DNA of 64,000 nucleotides from NCBI RefSeq assembly GCF_902459465.1, contig NC_047069.1, positions 1,488,001 to 1,552,000 on the forward strand. Direction: 5' to 3'. This document shows positions 1 through 12,895 of the stretch, piece after piece. The notes under the pieces are model-generated. The model searched no databases, was not told the DNA's origin, and worked only from the letters and a program-made list of their open reading frames with translations. Both the position numbers and the translations under genes were made by a program. Every line of letters starts with the position of its first letter. Position 1 is the stretch's first letter. Origin of the DNA: Asterias rubens. Lineage: Eukaryota; Echinodermata; Asteroidea; Forcipulatida; Asteriidae.

Positions 1-385
1 TTTGGGGGTTATTGATCAAGAGTAGTACGCTATGTATTTGTTTGGCAAAAAGAAGGATTCGTTTCCCTGCAAGTAAAATATTTAAATTATTTGTTGATTT
101 GTTGCGAATCTTTTTTGTAAGGACATGTTGATCATTGCGCATATGAAATTGCAATAAATAACCTCCTAGTACTGAGCAGAAGAACTAATCAATTATTATT
201 TCTTCTATATGTTAATTTGCAATCGTGTGTTTTGTCTTTAATGATATTCGTGAACTCTACACGGTTTAGGATTAATCTATCCACCCATAAATAATGTTCT
301 TCCATCCCTAATTACAAGATCGATTATTCTTAACACCTGCTTTGTTATTGTTGTGTAATTGGAATCATTAGAATAACAGCTTAGA

Positions 386-751
386 GGCACTGGACACGTT
401 TGATAATTGTTAAAGACCAGTATTCTATTACTTGGTGCATCCCAGTATATTATGCATAAAATAACAAATCTGTGAACATTCTGACACAACTGGTCATCGA
501 ATTTGCAAGAGAGAATAATGAAAGAAAAATCACCAATGTTGCATTACTTTGTGTGCTTTCAGATGCATAATGAAAGGCTTCAGCTGAAGTATTTTATTAT
601 TTGTGTGGAGAAAATACCTCTTTCTCAAAAACTACGTTACTTCAGAGGGAGCCGTTTCTCACAACATTTTTTATACTATCAACATCTCTCCATTGCTCAT
701 TCTGCGCCTTGAACACCCAGCAGGGTGGATAATATGTGCGCATTACAAGTC

Positions 752-844
<93 letters not shown>

Positions 845-905
845 AGTAAGTCTTTATGCTAACAATTATTTTGAGTAATTACCAATAGTGTACAGGGCTC
901 AATTT
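386..905 (+). mobile_element. MITE family 1 copy with (TTA)n inside
   Basis: Left end GGCACTGGACACGTTTG, middle CTTTCAGATGCATAATG, GAGGGAGCCGTTTCTCACAA, right end ATTACCAATAGTGTACAGG. A ~90-base TTA microsatellite (752-842) and a short unrelated segment split it near the right end. Confidence 0.8.
752..842 (+). repeat. (TTA)n microsatellite
   Basis: About 30 uninterrupted TTA units. It produces spurious poly-Tyr/poly-Ile open frames on both strands. Confidence 0.98.
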
Positions 906-1049
906 CACCATACAAAGCACAAACAAGTATATCTTAAGACACATTGTCAGTATTACCAAGAAAGTGATTTGTGTTGTGGCATCACACTTTACTAAGCAAC
1001 TACGATTGATTTGCAGTTAATATCAATCTTTACTCTTTGTGAAATCGGC

Positions 1050-1184
1050 CCTAGTTACTTCAGAGGGAGCCGTTTCTCACAACGTTTTATACTATCAACA
1101 GCTCTCCATGGCTCATTGCCAAGTAAGTTTTTTTGCTAACAATTATTTTGAGTAATTACCAATAGTGTCCAGTGCCTTTAAAAC
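1050..1184 (+). mobile_element. MITE family 1, right half only
   Basis: Starts at AGTTACTTCAGAGGGAGCC and ends with ATTACCAATAGTGTCCAGTG and CCTTTAA. The left end is missing. Confidence 0.75.
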
Positions 1185-1730
1185 AATAAATTACACTGCG
1201 TATAGTTTGAGCATGTTTTGACTCATTAACATAAGACAATAAAGCGTTAGTTGACTGTACGGAATAGAATGCATAACGCTTGAAAGACACCGGTTTGCAT
1301 CCACCGTCCGATCTCTCTCCGATCTTTTTTTATTTTTTATATCAGGCACTGTAAAGAATTGATAAATTGTGAGAATGCCTCATCATCGATGTCCCGCTTG
1401 CCTCATCTCCCTAGGGACAACACAGGAGGAGGACGCCTAAGCGTTTTGTCACCTCGTTGCCATGCCAACTCATCCAGCGCCTGGATGTAAGAACGGTGCA
1501 AATGCTATGCGGAGAATACCTCCACATGCTTCAACCATAGAGGAGGGACTCTATGCTTAAATGCTTAAAGTCACCTGGAAGTGGTATTTTTTCAAAATAA
1601 AGCTTTTGTCACTAATATATGTGTTTTGATGAGTGGAATGTGAATAAACAGTTAACTAAGGTTTTAAAAAATCAGTTCTTATGTTATTTACAATTTTAAG
1701 AGTAGACCCCGACCCGAGAGGGCGCTGTTC

Positions 1731-1995
1731 GTGACGTCAATCGAGGCAGACTTTGCCTGTAATGCGTAGAGTAAACACAATTGCAAAGTACATGTACGGT
1801 CCACATCGTGAGTTTGTACGTTTCAAAAAAAAGAAAAATTGTTTTTTTCCGGCAATGCCGACCAGGTGTATTGCTGCTGAATGCAGAAAAACACTTTTTG
1901 AAATGTACCAACTCACGACTTGGACGTACATGTACTTTGCTGCACGTGTGTTTACTGTACGCATTGCAGGAAAAGTCTGCCTCGATTGACGTCAC
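1731..1995. repeat. 265-bp imperfect palindrome (foldback element)
   Basis: The left arm begins GTGACGTCAATCGAGGCAGA and the right arm ends with its complement TCTGCCTCGATTGACGTCAC. Pairing continues with short interruptions for about 105 bases per arm around a centre near 1863. Both tips carry a TGACGTCA (CRE-like) palindrome. Coding frames on both strands here are by-products of the symmetry. Confidence 0.9.
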
Positions 1996-2151
1996 AAAAG
2001 GGGTAGGCGGAGTCAGCCCCCAAACAACTTTATATATATATTTTAAACATATAAATCGTGACAAATAATTACTAAAAAAATTGTTTTATTGTTCGTAAGC
2101 ATTATACTCTTATGTTTGAAAGAAAAACAATTCTATTTCCAGGTGACTTTA

Positions 2152-2515
2152 AATACAGCTCCCCGTTAGCCGGGCTATTGGCTGCCTTGTCTGCTTCAAG
2201 ATTGTACATGTTCGTTATACGCTGCCTTAACATAGGTTAAAGAGAGGAACCAATAACACTGTAGGAGAGTACCAAACCTAGGCTAGCTACCTCCTTCCCA
2301 TCGCTATTCCAGCGACCACACATTAAACATATACCTCCTCATGTATTAATACAGCTCCCCGTTAGCCAGAGCTATTGGCCTTGTTTTGTCTGCTTCCAAT
2401 ATTGTATACAACCTAAACATAGGTTAAAGAGAGGAACCAATAACACTATAGGAAACATAGTATACAACCTAGGCTAGCCACCTCCTTCCCATCGCTATTC
2501 CAGCGACCACACACC
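2152..2515 (+). repeat. Two-copy ~196-bp tandem duplication
   Basis: Copies start AATACAGCTCCCCGTTAGCC at 2152 and 2348. Both contain ACATAGGTTAAAGAGAGGAA and CCTCCTTCCCATCGCTATTC and end GCGACCACACA. Confidence 0.9.
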
Positions 2516-4194
2516 CTAGAGTTAGCTATCTAATTGATTAAGTGCACCAGGGATACACAGGAAGAGTAAGCACCACCCAAGCGTGAAATGCGATCACTTA
2601 GCTGCGGCAATGTTTGCACGCAATTCCTATTAAATATGCTGTGGAGATGCAACTCGCGCGACCCAAATCTCACAAATTGCATTAGTACCAGTGTGGGGGT
2701 CTGTATGCCATTGGTGGGCTCGTGTGCCCCCTGACCCCAGTCACGTGGTAATTTATTCACGGAGGGATACAAATGCCCCTGACTCAAATACAAATCAATG
2801 GTTTGTATTCTTCCCATTAGATAGGGTGCAACTTCAACGATACGATTAAAGACTGAATGTATTGAAACACATTTAGCCTAAAATCGGCCAATTTCGGCAA
2901 CGCAACGGTTTTCTTCTCTTGTAGACACAGGAACCGACCTGTGTGTCGATCAGGAAACGAAAACAAGGAGAAGGAATTTCTTGCAAAACCATTCCACAAC
3001 CAACGAAACAAACATGTAATGCAATGTCCATCACTGACGTGTACTAAACACAACGTTTAATCTGCCAGTTTCTGAAACGATTCTTTTGTTAGGGAGACAA
3101 AGTGTGCAATCAATTATTTTGATGTTAAAACCTCCATTTGAGATTCAACCCATAGCGGCAAATCAGTGTCCCGCAGTGACTTGGCGGGCTGCAGCTTTAT
3201 TAAGAACAATTCAGATGAATCAAGTAAATGTACGGTATTTTCAAGCCAATGTATGGGAATCAAGTCATTGATGTCTCATAGAATGGATGATCTTAAAGGG
3301 ACACACCGGCTTCGTTTGCGCTGTACAGTTGGGCTATAAAATAGACTAAAATATGACACCAAAGGTCTTGCAGGAATGGTGAAAAATGGTTCCTAAAAGA
3401 AACCATCAAATTTTGTCGTTTTTTTAGCGTTTATAAAAAACAAATCACCGCGGGCACTGCTCTACTCCTATCATGACGTCACTAGCGGCAAAGGCTACGG
3501 ATTTGGCTATAAATGGCTGCCTTTTGCTCATTATTCAACATTGCTACCGAGGATATAGCCATAGAGCAGAGACAGAGCTCCATAGCCAACAGCCAAAAAA
3601 CACTCATTCTGTGTATATATACGTGCCGACCTCAGTCTACAATCCATCCGCCACAAGACTTGATTATGACGTCACCCGGTACACACGCAACCCACGACAG
3701 TGGTAAACGGAGCCCCCGTTAGTCTTTAAACACACAAATTGAATTGTTTCTGAATTATCGAAATCATTCTTCATGCTCTTTTTGTCTCATTAAATATTAT
3801 TTGATTTGAGATTGCCGGCTCGTGCCACTCGCCAAATAAATTGACACTTACAGGGAGATTATGGATCTTGTCAACAGGTTTGCTTCCTGGGTTAGGAGAC
3901 TAATGACATTACTCGGGAAGGGAGCTCCAGTATGTGTCGTGTGATGATGCAATTGAGACAATTACTGTAATCAATGATCAATGGACGGGCTGTAGAGGTA
4001 ATTCCAGCCGTTTAAAGGCTTTAAGCAAGGCGCACTTGGACGTGAGTGCGTTTTGCATGGATCACAGCCCGTGAAGTAGATCCCAACACGAGACATGTTT
4101 ACAAGACTACACTCACTTGTGAACGCAACGTAGAGGAACGATTGCAAGTGGACATGATGAAAACTGAACAGAAATAATGGATATATTACATGAA

Positions 4195-4790
4195 TATATC
4201 ATGAGCGAAACATTTATGAATAAAGTTTTACAAAATTTGCTCTTATAACTGTTAGAAGAGTAAAATAAATAAAATAAATAAACCATTACAGATAGAAGCA
4301 CCCGAATTGTACTTGCTTGCAGTACTCAGTCAAAATGTCCCTTGCTGAGGTTTTACAAGTTGTACATATGAATTGAATTGCATTGGGATGTTGAAAATTT
4401 TACAAAATAAGTAATGCAATGTACTTATAGAGCGAAACATTAATGAATAAAGTTTGCAAAATTTGCCATAAAATTGTAGAATTTGATGGTAGAAGCACCC
4501 AAACTGTATGTGCCTACAGGACTCGGTCAACAAGTCATTTGTTGACATTTTACACGTTGAAATAGATGTACTTTTGAATTGAATTGAGACGTTGAAAATT
4601 TGACACAAATAAGTAATGAAACCTTAATGAATACGGTTTACAAAAGTTGCTTTTATAAATGTTAGAATTTGAAACATGAGAAGCACCAAAACGGTGTTTA
4701 CAGTACTCGGTCAAAAAGTCATTTGTTGTCATAGATGTACATTGAATCGCATTGAGATGTCTAATACACGATAACTTTACACTCCCTATA
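4195..4790 (+). repeat. ~185-230 bp tandem repeat, about 3 degenerate copies
   Basis: Shared blocks in order: TTAATGAATAAAGTTT, AGAAGCACCCAAACTGT, ACTCGGTCAA.AAGTCATTTG, GAATTGAATTGAGA.GTTGA. Copies start near 4204, 4432 and 4617. Confidence 0.75.
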
Positions 4791-6673
4791 TAAGATTGAT
4801 CATCATTTATCCCCAACATTATGTCAAGACTAGGGTAATTCAATAAACGGCAAATAGCGCCGATTGTATCAATGACTATGGAATCATGATAAAATTGCAA
4901 ACTTTATCAACTGCTACGTCGCCCCGAGGCCACCGCCGGCCGGACAAAATGTTTAACCGTGATGTTTCAAGCAGACGTGGGCCAGATGGCTGGGGTACGG
5001 ACAGACCCGCCTCCACTCTCTGACACAGAGAAACAAATCCCCCGTGCCATTATGCTCAGCCGCTGATATTTGGGCCACGGAGACGTGAAAAACGGGAGAG
5101 ATTTCCTTATGCTCCGTTTCCCGTGGTAAATGGCTTGAGATTGAAGTCGCTCCCCAACCTAGATTTCACGTGGGAATCTTCAAAGTAAACATGTGTATTT
5201 TAGCTGGTAAAAAATACGGCGTCAGGGCGCAACAAAGCGCGGTTGGCGGTCAGATGGGACGGTTGGCTGAAAATTACTTCGTCCGAAGAAAAAAGTGGAG
5301 CAGGGGGGGGGGGGTGGGGTCTACGATATTTTGCCGACCATTTGGTAAAACTGCTGTGTACATTTATCCGGATGGGTATCACGAAATCATGTCACGTGAC
5401 TGACAAAATGGCCCATCACACCAGTAATGGCTCAAAATAGCACACTAATATTTGTTTTAATAATAAATAAAAAATAAAATAAAAAACTCGTCAGAATCCA
5501 ATTAACAAATAATTATATAATCATGAGTTTCACTCTAAATGCTCACTGACCATTATCAATTCCCTCAATAGGAGAAGAGTTGCCTCATAAAACATTCAAA
5601 GAGGAGAATGGCCTTTGCAGAATTCACTTATCAGCGTAGCTTATGTTGATTGCCACAATCGAAATAAGTCCTATAAGAACGTGCACAAAAAGAAGAAGAA
5701 AAAAACATGAATATTCGCCGATGTTTCACGAAACTTGTCTTCCGAATTTGATGAAATATTTAGGATTCCTCGATGTTTTCACGATATTGTGACTATTTTG
5801 TGTGGAAATTGAAAACCAAGAGGCAGGTTTAATAAACCCTCCCCTAAAAAAACAAATAAATGCTTCCCTTAGAAGTACCGCGAGGCCCGGTGTTATTACG
5901 TATTACGTTTATTAGGATTAAATGAGGATAAAGACATAACATATCCACCTATGAAATTCCAAGTGTCTATCATCAAGTCGCTTCTGAAATAACCTCAAGG
6001 TGTATTTTAATTGTCAGCGCATGTGACATCTCGAAATACTCATCCACTCCCCAAAACCCATCAGAACAAAAAAAAAGATCTTTATAGAGTATCCAGACTG
6101 CTAGTAATAAACAGATATCATTTTAGCAGATTAACAATGCTACAGGCTTGACGGTAGGGTTATGAAAATTTGATACTGGTGGAGTGAGGGAGGGCAGCGC
6201 GAGGGGACCGGGCGCAGGGGGTGTACGGTATCCCCCCTCGGTTCAGGACGCTGCCCGCTCCCGTACCTTCAAATACTACTCAGGTTTCACATCACTTAGT
6301 GCATAGTAAACACACCGAGGCGAGATGCTCGTCACTCCTTGCCCGTTGTCGTCTCAGGAGATGCACAATTTAAAAGAAATGATTTCCCCGGCTGCTATTT
6401 CCAAACCAGTAGAAAAATTTATCCGCTATGGTGAACCTAAGTTAAGTGTCCTTAAGTGATTAACAAATTGACCCGAATTGGACATCTTTATTAAGCCCAC
6501 AAAGTGGCAACATAGAAAATGCCAACCGGGTAGCTGCATAACTTGTTTCTTGCTCTTTGTTAAACATGACTACCAATATTAATTTGGGTTTTACCCATTA
6601 TACACCGATGTGTGTTAGCACTTAATACTCAGTACTTGCCAGCGTCCTGTGAACAAAATCACAGGCATTTTAC

Positions 6674-6750
6674 TCGGGTGGGATTCGAACCCACGACCTT
6701 TGCAATTCTAGAGCAGTGTCATACCAACTAGACCACCAAGATTGCCTGGA
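6674..6750 (-). mobile_element. Degenerate tRNA-like sequence (SINE head or tRNA pseudogene)
   Basis: On the minus strand TGGTCTAGTTGGT (A box) is followed 30 bases later by GTGGGTTCGAATCCCAC (perfect T arm and B box). The acceptor arms pair at only 5 of 7 positions and the anticodon arm does not pair well, so it is not a working tRNA. Confidence 0.6.
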
Positions 6751-7299
6751 AGCTAGAGGACTACCATACCTACGCAACATGTGTATTTTGTATGCCTTGT
6801 GTGTATCCTAACTTTTGTTTAGCATGATCTAAAACAAACTTGCTATGGGGTAATTAATATGTTACTATTCAGTATTCTCAATCAAGGATCAACTCAAACT
6901 TGCAATGTTGTCCATTAGGCCTACATTTACTCACTTCAACAAAGCTCAACTGCATAAATTCGGAAAGTAAGACAATAAAATCGCAAATACATCAGCCGTC
7001 GGCTTAATATGTTTCACCAGTGATTGCACAGTCAGCCACCCGCTATCCACGCGAAATAAGGATACATCTTTGACTTTGAAGTTTCAAACAAGCTGGCTAG
7101 ATCCATTTCGCATTGCTATACGGCCATATTACAAGTATACAGGGATGTCCTTTGGCGGTCAATTGCTCGTGACAAGTGCCACTTAAAAGATGACGGTAGA
7201 TCGAATCGCAGTCAAGAATGATAGACACTTCTTGACGGAACAGAGTGTTAAACGGTGAGGAGCGGACAAACCACTGTTTGGATGAACTTTCATGATGCC

Positions 7300-7590
7300 C
7301 TTAAAGGCACTGGACAATATTGGTATTCACTCAAAATAATTGTTAGCATACTTGGCAACCAGCAATGAAGAGCTGTTGATAGTATAAAACATTGTGAGAA
7401 ACGGCTCCCTCTGATGAAGTAACGTAGTTTTTAAGAAAGAGGTATTTTCTCACTCAAACAATAAAAGACTTCGGGCCTGAAGCAATTTTAGGCATCTGAA
7501 AGCACACAGACTTCTCTTGCTACTTCGATTACCAATATTGAGTCCAATTTTCACAGATGTTTTATTTGATGCAAATTATGATGGGATAAA
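7300..7590 (-). mobile_element. MITE family 1 copy, right end decayed
   Basis: Begins TTAAAGGCACTGGACAATAT, then AAACATTGTGAGAAACGGCT, TCTGAAAGCACACAGACTTC and TCCAATTTTCACAGATGTTT. The far terminus runs into other repeat sequence. Confidence 0.75.
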
Positions 7591-7720
7591 CCAAATATGC
7601 CTCGACAGTGTATGGTTTTCCTTATAATATACGTCGTGAATAAACACGGCACGCCATTTTGTGGAGTCAAGTTTTTGACTCTTTAAAATGGCCGACCGGG
7701 TTAGCTCGACTATAGGAAAT
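7590..7720 (+). mobile_element. MITE fragment (GGCCGACCG family)
   Basis: Holds CTCGACAGTGTATGGTTTTC, GTCAAGTTTTTGACTC and AAAATGGCCGACCGGGTTAG. The same blocks form the centre of the element at 54840-55160. Confidence 0.5.
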
Positions 7721-8284
7721 ACTCAAAGGTCAATTGTGAATGACAACTTCAGGAACACATTTTTCGATGATGTGGATGTGACCCAATTTTGCAAACAGGG
7801 GCTTTGTTTATCAGGCAAACAACAAGAGTGTCCCTTCACCAAGATGTACGGGATGACACACCACACGTAGCGTCTTGAAGATCCACGGAAGCCATCATGC
7901 CGTACTAATCGTAGTCTCTACGGCGTCTGTCGGTCCATGCTAATGAGACCAAACGCCGATGCCGACAGGGCCATCATCGCCCGGGCCCCGCTCAGGAACA
8001 GTCCCCTGCCTCCAGGGGGCAACTGTCGACTCGGCTTGAACTTTTTTAGCCTCATCTTATGAGTCCATCTTAGTGTTCAGATTCTTATCATGCGTTACTT
8101 GGTTAAAAAAAGGGGGATTGAACACGAGAGGAAAGATAAACAAACAAGTCGGGAAATGTGGACACTTCGTGTGTAATGTGTAAACCTTCGTAGTGTCAAA
8201 TAACACAATGTGTTTCTGGTATGTCTATAGCATGTTTAATACAGCCACAGCCCAAGGCCTAGATCATAAGCAATGCCTTGACGA

Positions 8285-9113
8285 AATGTGTACAAGAGTA
8301 ACAACCACATAGCATAACAAGAGTAACAAGAGTAACAACCACATAGAATAACAAGAGTAACAAGAGTAACAACCACATAGAATAACAAGAGTAACAACCA
8401 CATAGCATAACAAGAGTAACAAGCACATAGAATAACAAGAGTAACAACCACCTAGAATAACAAGAGTAACAAGAGTAACAACCACATAGAATAACAAGAG
8501 TAACAAGAGTAACAACCACATAGAATAACAAGAGTAACAACCACATAGCATAACAAGAGTAACAAGAGTAACAACCACATAGAATAACAAGAGTAACAAC
8601 CACCTAGAATAACAAGAGTAACAACCACATAGCATAACAAGAGTAACAAGAGTAACAACCACATAGCATAACAAGAGTAACAAGAGTAACAACCACATAG
8701 CATAACAAGAGTAACAACCACATAAAGTTACAAGAGTAACAACCACCTATAGTAACAAGAGTAGAACCACATAGAGTAACAAGAGTAACAAGAGTAACAA
8801 CCACATAAAGTTACAAGAGTAACAACCACCTATAGTAACAAGAGTAGAACCACATAGAGTAACAAGAGTAACAAGAGTAACAACCACATAAAGTTACAAG
8901 AGTAACAACCACCTATAGTAACAAGAGTAACAACCACATAGAATAACAAAAGTGACAACCACATAAGGTAACAAGAGTAACAGCCAGCTATATAATAAGC
9001 AAGAGTAACAACCACATAGAGTAACAAGAGTAACAACCACATAGTTACAAGAGTAACAACAACCTATAGTAACAAGTGTAACAACCACATAGAATAACAA
9101 CTACCTAGAGTAA
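8285..9113 (+). repeat. ~0.83-kb minisatellite of two modules
   Basis: Built from a 9-base module (AGAGTAACA) in 1-2 copies alternating with a 13-16 base module (ACCACATAGAATAACA and variants ending AAAGTTACA or TATAGTAACA). Higher-order units repeat, e.g. 8715-8790, 8800-8870 and 8880-8935. All open frames on the minus strand here are by-products. Confidence 0.95.
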
Positions 9114-9121
9114 CAATCAAC

Positions 9122-9405
9122 TTAAGTGCCACCCAGGACTTCATACGAACTAGCCCAAGCTACACTCTCGGCTCAGCTAAGCAAAAACAGGGTTCGAACC
9201 TCCATGCTGTGTCAACAGTCATCCATACGCGTATTGCCTTAGCCCAAGTGCGGCATGAAGCAGTATACATAACGCGGTGACGAAATGTGTACAACAGTAA
9301 CAACCAACAATAGTGCCAACCAGGAATTCATATACGAACTAGCCCAAGCTACACTCTCGGCTCAGCTAATACAGGATCCATGCCATATCATACAACATAC
9401 ACTCA
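9122..9405 (+). repeat. Two-copy duplication beside the minisatellite
   Basis: Copies at about 9122-9230 and 9314-9405 share GTGCC.ACCAGGA.TTCATA, ACGAACTAGCCCAAGCTACA and CTCTCGGCTCAGCTAA. Between them GACGAAATGTGTACAACAGT repeats the left flank of the minisatellite (8280-8300). Confidence 0.8.
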
Positions 9406-9857
9406 TACGCATACCATTCAGGCCAATATTGCCCCAAAGCGTACAACAGACCATCTGATATTAACTATTTTCGAATCCTATCTTGAACGATTGCCGTTTT
9501 GTGTTTATGGGATTTGTGACATTATTGTGTAGAAGTTCTCTTGAAACCGTTGTTTATAATACCATAATGAAGACATACCACAAAGCCACTTAAGATACAG
9601 CCGCATTTTACGGGGAACTTGTAACAAAGGTGCTCGGATTTGTTTGTAAACGGATTGCCATACGGACAAATGATAACTACACACTCACCCCATTTGATTA
9701 TTAATCAAGGGATGTCAGATACCTTCTCTGTTAACTATAAAAATCAGTATCCGACACACGGACTGTGATACCAGACACCGAAAGGGAGAGCCCTTGATGC
9801 GCCCTCTGTTGTTCATGAAAAAGCAGGACCACATTGATAGTCGCGTCCTTATCGTTA

Positions 9858-9988
9858 GCCTGAACATCTGACATCACACTTCTAGGCTTATACGCCAGAG
9901 ATCTGCCGTTGAGCCCACGTCCATTATCACCTTTGACCTTGCATGGCCTTCATGGTTTGGAGATTCGCAGTTAAATCAAACATGCATG
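9858..9988 (+). repeat. Dispersed repeat R1, copy 1
   Basis: GCCTGAACATCTGACATCAC through GGAGATTCGCAGTTAA; the same order of blocks recurs at 24756-24906. No terminal repeats seen. Confidence 0.75.
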
Positions 9989-10529
9989 TGTTCCGTCAAC
10001 TCAGGATGTATGAGAAGCTACAAAAAGTTCTCACACCGTTTAAATAATACATTATAGAGTAACCGCTTCATTCAGAACTGAAGTACCGGCATGGAAGACG
10101 ATTGGACAATACTGTTATAAAACCAATGCAAGACGGGACAGAGTTAGTAAAGTTTTGAGAATGAAGTTAGAGGAAGTCACAAGTCAGAAAAAAGTCTTTT
10201 TCGATAAGTAGTTAAAATAAATGAAAAAAAAAAACATCTCCGTGCAGACAACCACAGCTAAAAGATATGTAAATACACAACATATATAGAAATCCTTTGG
10301 TTCGAGAGTGTGTCACGTTGTCATAGTGGGTGCTTCAACGTACACGTCCAAAGTGTTTCCTGTGTAATAAATTGATTGTGGGGCTTAACCGGACCCCCCC
10401 CCCCGAGTTTCAAAAGGTACAAAGAGCAAATAAGTGAACAAGTAGAACGACTATACAATTTTAGATTTGATGACCTGGGTAAACACAGACTGAAAGTTAG
10501 TTGAAAGAGATATACGATGACTGAGAGAG

Positions 10530-10960
10530 TGGTGTTTCCGCATACCTTAGTTATACTTCCACCATGCCAAACTTCATACAACTTTCCGAGAGCCTTGAAA
10601 CCTGAATGAATGAATGAATGAATGTCTTATAAATGGACACCCCAAGGCAGTGGCTGCGAAAACAGAAAAGTACTGCAGCAATAACACCATGTGGGATATG
10701 GTGTTACCGCAAACCTCTATTAGTTGTACTTCCACCATGCAAAGTTTCAAATCCCAGATATACGATTTGAAGAAAATACAACTTGCTGAGAGCCGAAAAT
10801 ACTGCTTAAAAGAAATCTGCTAAGCAAATAAGCAGGATACCAGCCACAGACAGTACACAATGAGATGGTATTTTGGTTGGTAACCTTATTCTTGTAAGCA
10901 TAATTTTTGTATGCTTAACAACTACTTGTGCTTAAGCAGCTCTGTGAAATTGGGCCCAGA
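10530..10960 (+). repeat. Mixed repeat block (GTAACACCATG family and GCTTAAGCAGCTC element)
   Basis: Two degenerate copies of a segment with GGTGTTTCCGCATACC / GGTGTTACCGCAAACC and TACTTCCACCATGC.AA (10531-10575, 10697-10750) are followed by an end of the AGCTCTGTGAAATTGGGCCC element (about 10800-10960), a family seen in full at 59760-60355. Confidence 0.6.
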
Positions 10961-12479
10961 ACGAACGGATGTCTTCGGGACAGTGGGTGCTAAAAAGAGG
11001 AAAGATCTGCACTTAACTCGGTACTCGTTTCATTTGAGTAGATTGGTAGAAATAAGAGGTGTGCTCTACCGTGAATAATGATGACTCTCTGCTCCAACAT
11101 TTCCATTGATAAAACTAAAATTTGCAATTCACTTTCCCGAAACGACGGACATAACACCCGCCATACGGTCCTATATTCACCCAACAAAACACTAGCGACT
11201 AGTAGTCCTGGGATTAGAACGCTGCACGTACGAAGCAACCTGCTTGATTTAAGTCTATTCCAATCTGCAAGCAAAACAAAGCGCCATTGTAATCTTCGTG
11301 TTTGCTAAAACAAGGCAATCAGCGTAAGTACTGGTCCCTCCGCGGCACCGGGGAGTTAGCGGGGCCGGAGCTTATAAGCCGCCGGTAAGCCGCGGCTAAG
11401 TCTCCGGGATTAGGAGACGGTCCCAACGCGCTGTGGCGTGGGTAATGTGGTGTGAGCGAGAACCAAATTCGCCGTAATGGTAATTGAAAAAGAGTCCTGT
11501 GCTGATGATGAACGGGGAAGGTAGAGATGAAGACATGATAGAGTGAAGAAATAGGGCTGCCTTAAGATTAAGATTCAGGAGAAATCTCACTTTCTTCAAA
11601 TGAAAAGAGGAAAGCTCGCATCCCAACTGATGATGAAGACGTTGCTCAGGGCATGCTTTTATGCTCTACATCTACATCAAATGCATACAATCTTCTTTTA
11701 CTTTAATTAAAATAACTAATTGAATGAATTCATTTGGACACAAGCATATAAAGGAAGACCACATGTCATAAGATGGCATTCCTAATTTCAAGCAGTCACT
11801 GTATTAAAAAAATCATATGTTTATAATTATTACTCAAGTAATCCAATAGATTGATTACGTCAACAGTAATACCTTATTATAAAAACTATTATTTTTCATG
11901 AGCTTGGTTGTTTATGAAGCATTTGTTTCCACAATATTTATTCATGCCGCGTCACTCAAAAATTACCCCCGTCGTATCGGATCAGGCTTCGGTAGAAGAG
12001 CTCAGGGGCCGAGACCCAAACATAGGGGGAAAAAACACAAAAACCAAGGGTCGGTGATGCAACCGTATAGCACTAGCTATATCCCCGTAACTAACGCACT
12101 ATACGTGCTAATAGGTATAACCGGCTCAAAACGGTAGGCATGAGATTGGCTTGTAAAGCTAAAGATGCATCGCGAAGACTTCACACTGCATTGGGTTCCG
12201 CTCTCAGTCTCAAGCTTCGAGGGATGGCGCATCCCTTCTTCCAGTTGATCGGGTGTCAAGTGGATGGAAAAGAAGGGATAGAGACGAGAGAGGAAGGGAC
12301 AACATACACGACGACTCCCTCAGGGACTTGGAGCCGAGTATACTTGATATATTAATATTAGTCCTAACCGTAGAATTTGTTTCCACCTCAAACCTTCAGA
12401 GGAAAATTGAACGATAAGCACAAGTGCCTCGCTCGACAATAAGTATGTCCTCCATTGCACGCAATATACTACCATACCA

Positions 12480-12895
12480 CCACATTGCAAAAGGATGTCA
12501 ATTGAAGCCCCTCAGCAAGGCATGCAAAATATGACTATACCACCACAATGATTTCAATACAGAAATGACCCAAGACAATTTTACATTTCAACTGCTCACA
12601 TGCAAAGGACAAAATTAAGACTGTGCTACAAAATAGTTTCACGGAAGACCCAAGAAAAGTCAACTGCAGACATGCAAAAGAAAAAAGATAGTGCTACAAA
12701 GATGATTTCAAATGTTGTGACATATACAAAACAATTACCCAAGATCATTTTCATTTCAACTGCTACCAAAGGAAAACAGATAGTGTTACAATCATTACTA
12801 TGAAAAATACAACAAATTACCTAACATAATTTTTATTTCAACTGCAAACATGCAAAGGAAACAAGACAGTGTTACAACATGATCAAACATTCTTA
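12480..12895 (+). repeat. Irregular ~80-115 bp tandem repeat, about 4-5 copies
   Basis: Recurring blocks: TTTCAACTGC..ACATGCAAAG, GA.AGTG.TACAA, ACCCAAGA.AATTTT. One further block lies at 13020-13060 after a GTGTTACCGCAAACC repeat piece. Confidence 0.65.

Larger units (their letters stand above)
1185..6673. other. Gene-free sequence outside listed repeats
   Basis: Apart from the palindrome and tandem blocks listed, 1185-1730, 2516-4194 and 4791-6673 show no coding exon I can support. TGACGTCA sites occur at 3473 and 3665 in a segment (3300-3720) with TATA-rich sequence. 5300-5320 is a G run, and 6160-6260 is a short GC-rich patch with G/C-rich inverted stretches. 1-385 also holds nothing recognisable. 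Confidence 0.5.

Noticed and set aside
603..878. Open frames rich in Tyr or Ile on both strands
   Set aside because: Products of the TTA microsatellite inside a MITE.
1696..2068. Four overlapping open frames on both strands
   Set aside because: Mirror images caused by the 265-bp palindrome.
6674..6750. Functional tRNA gene
   Set aside because: T arm is perfect but acceptor and anticodon arms do not pair properly; better read as a SINE head or pseudogene.
8236..9100. Long leucine/valine-rich frames (up to 160 codons) on the minus strand
   Set aside because: Minisatellite translation (VVTL/CGCYSC patterns); no real protein.
8285..9113. CRISPR-like array
   Set aside because: Repeats are contiguous with no unique spacers, and the genome is eukaryotic.
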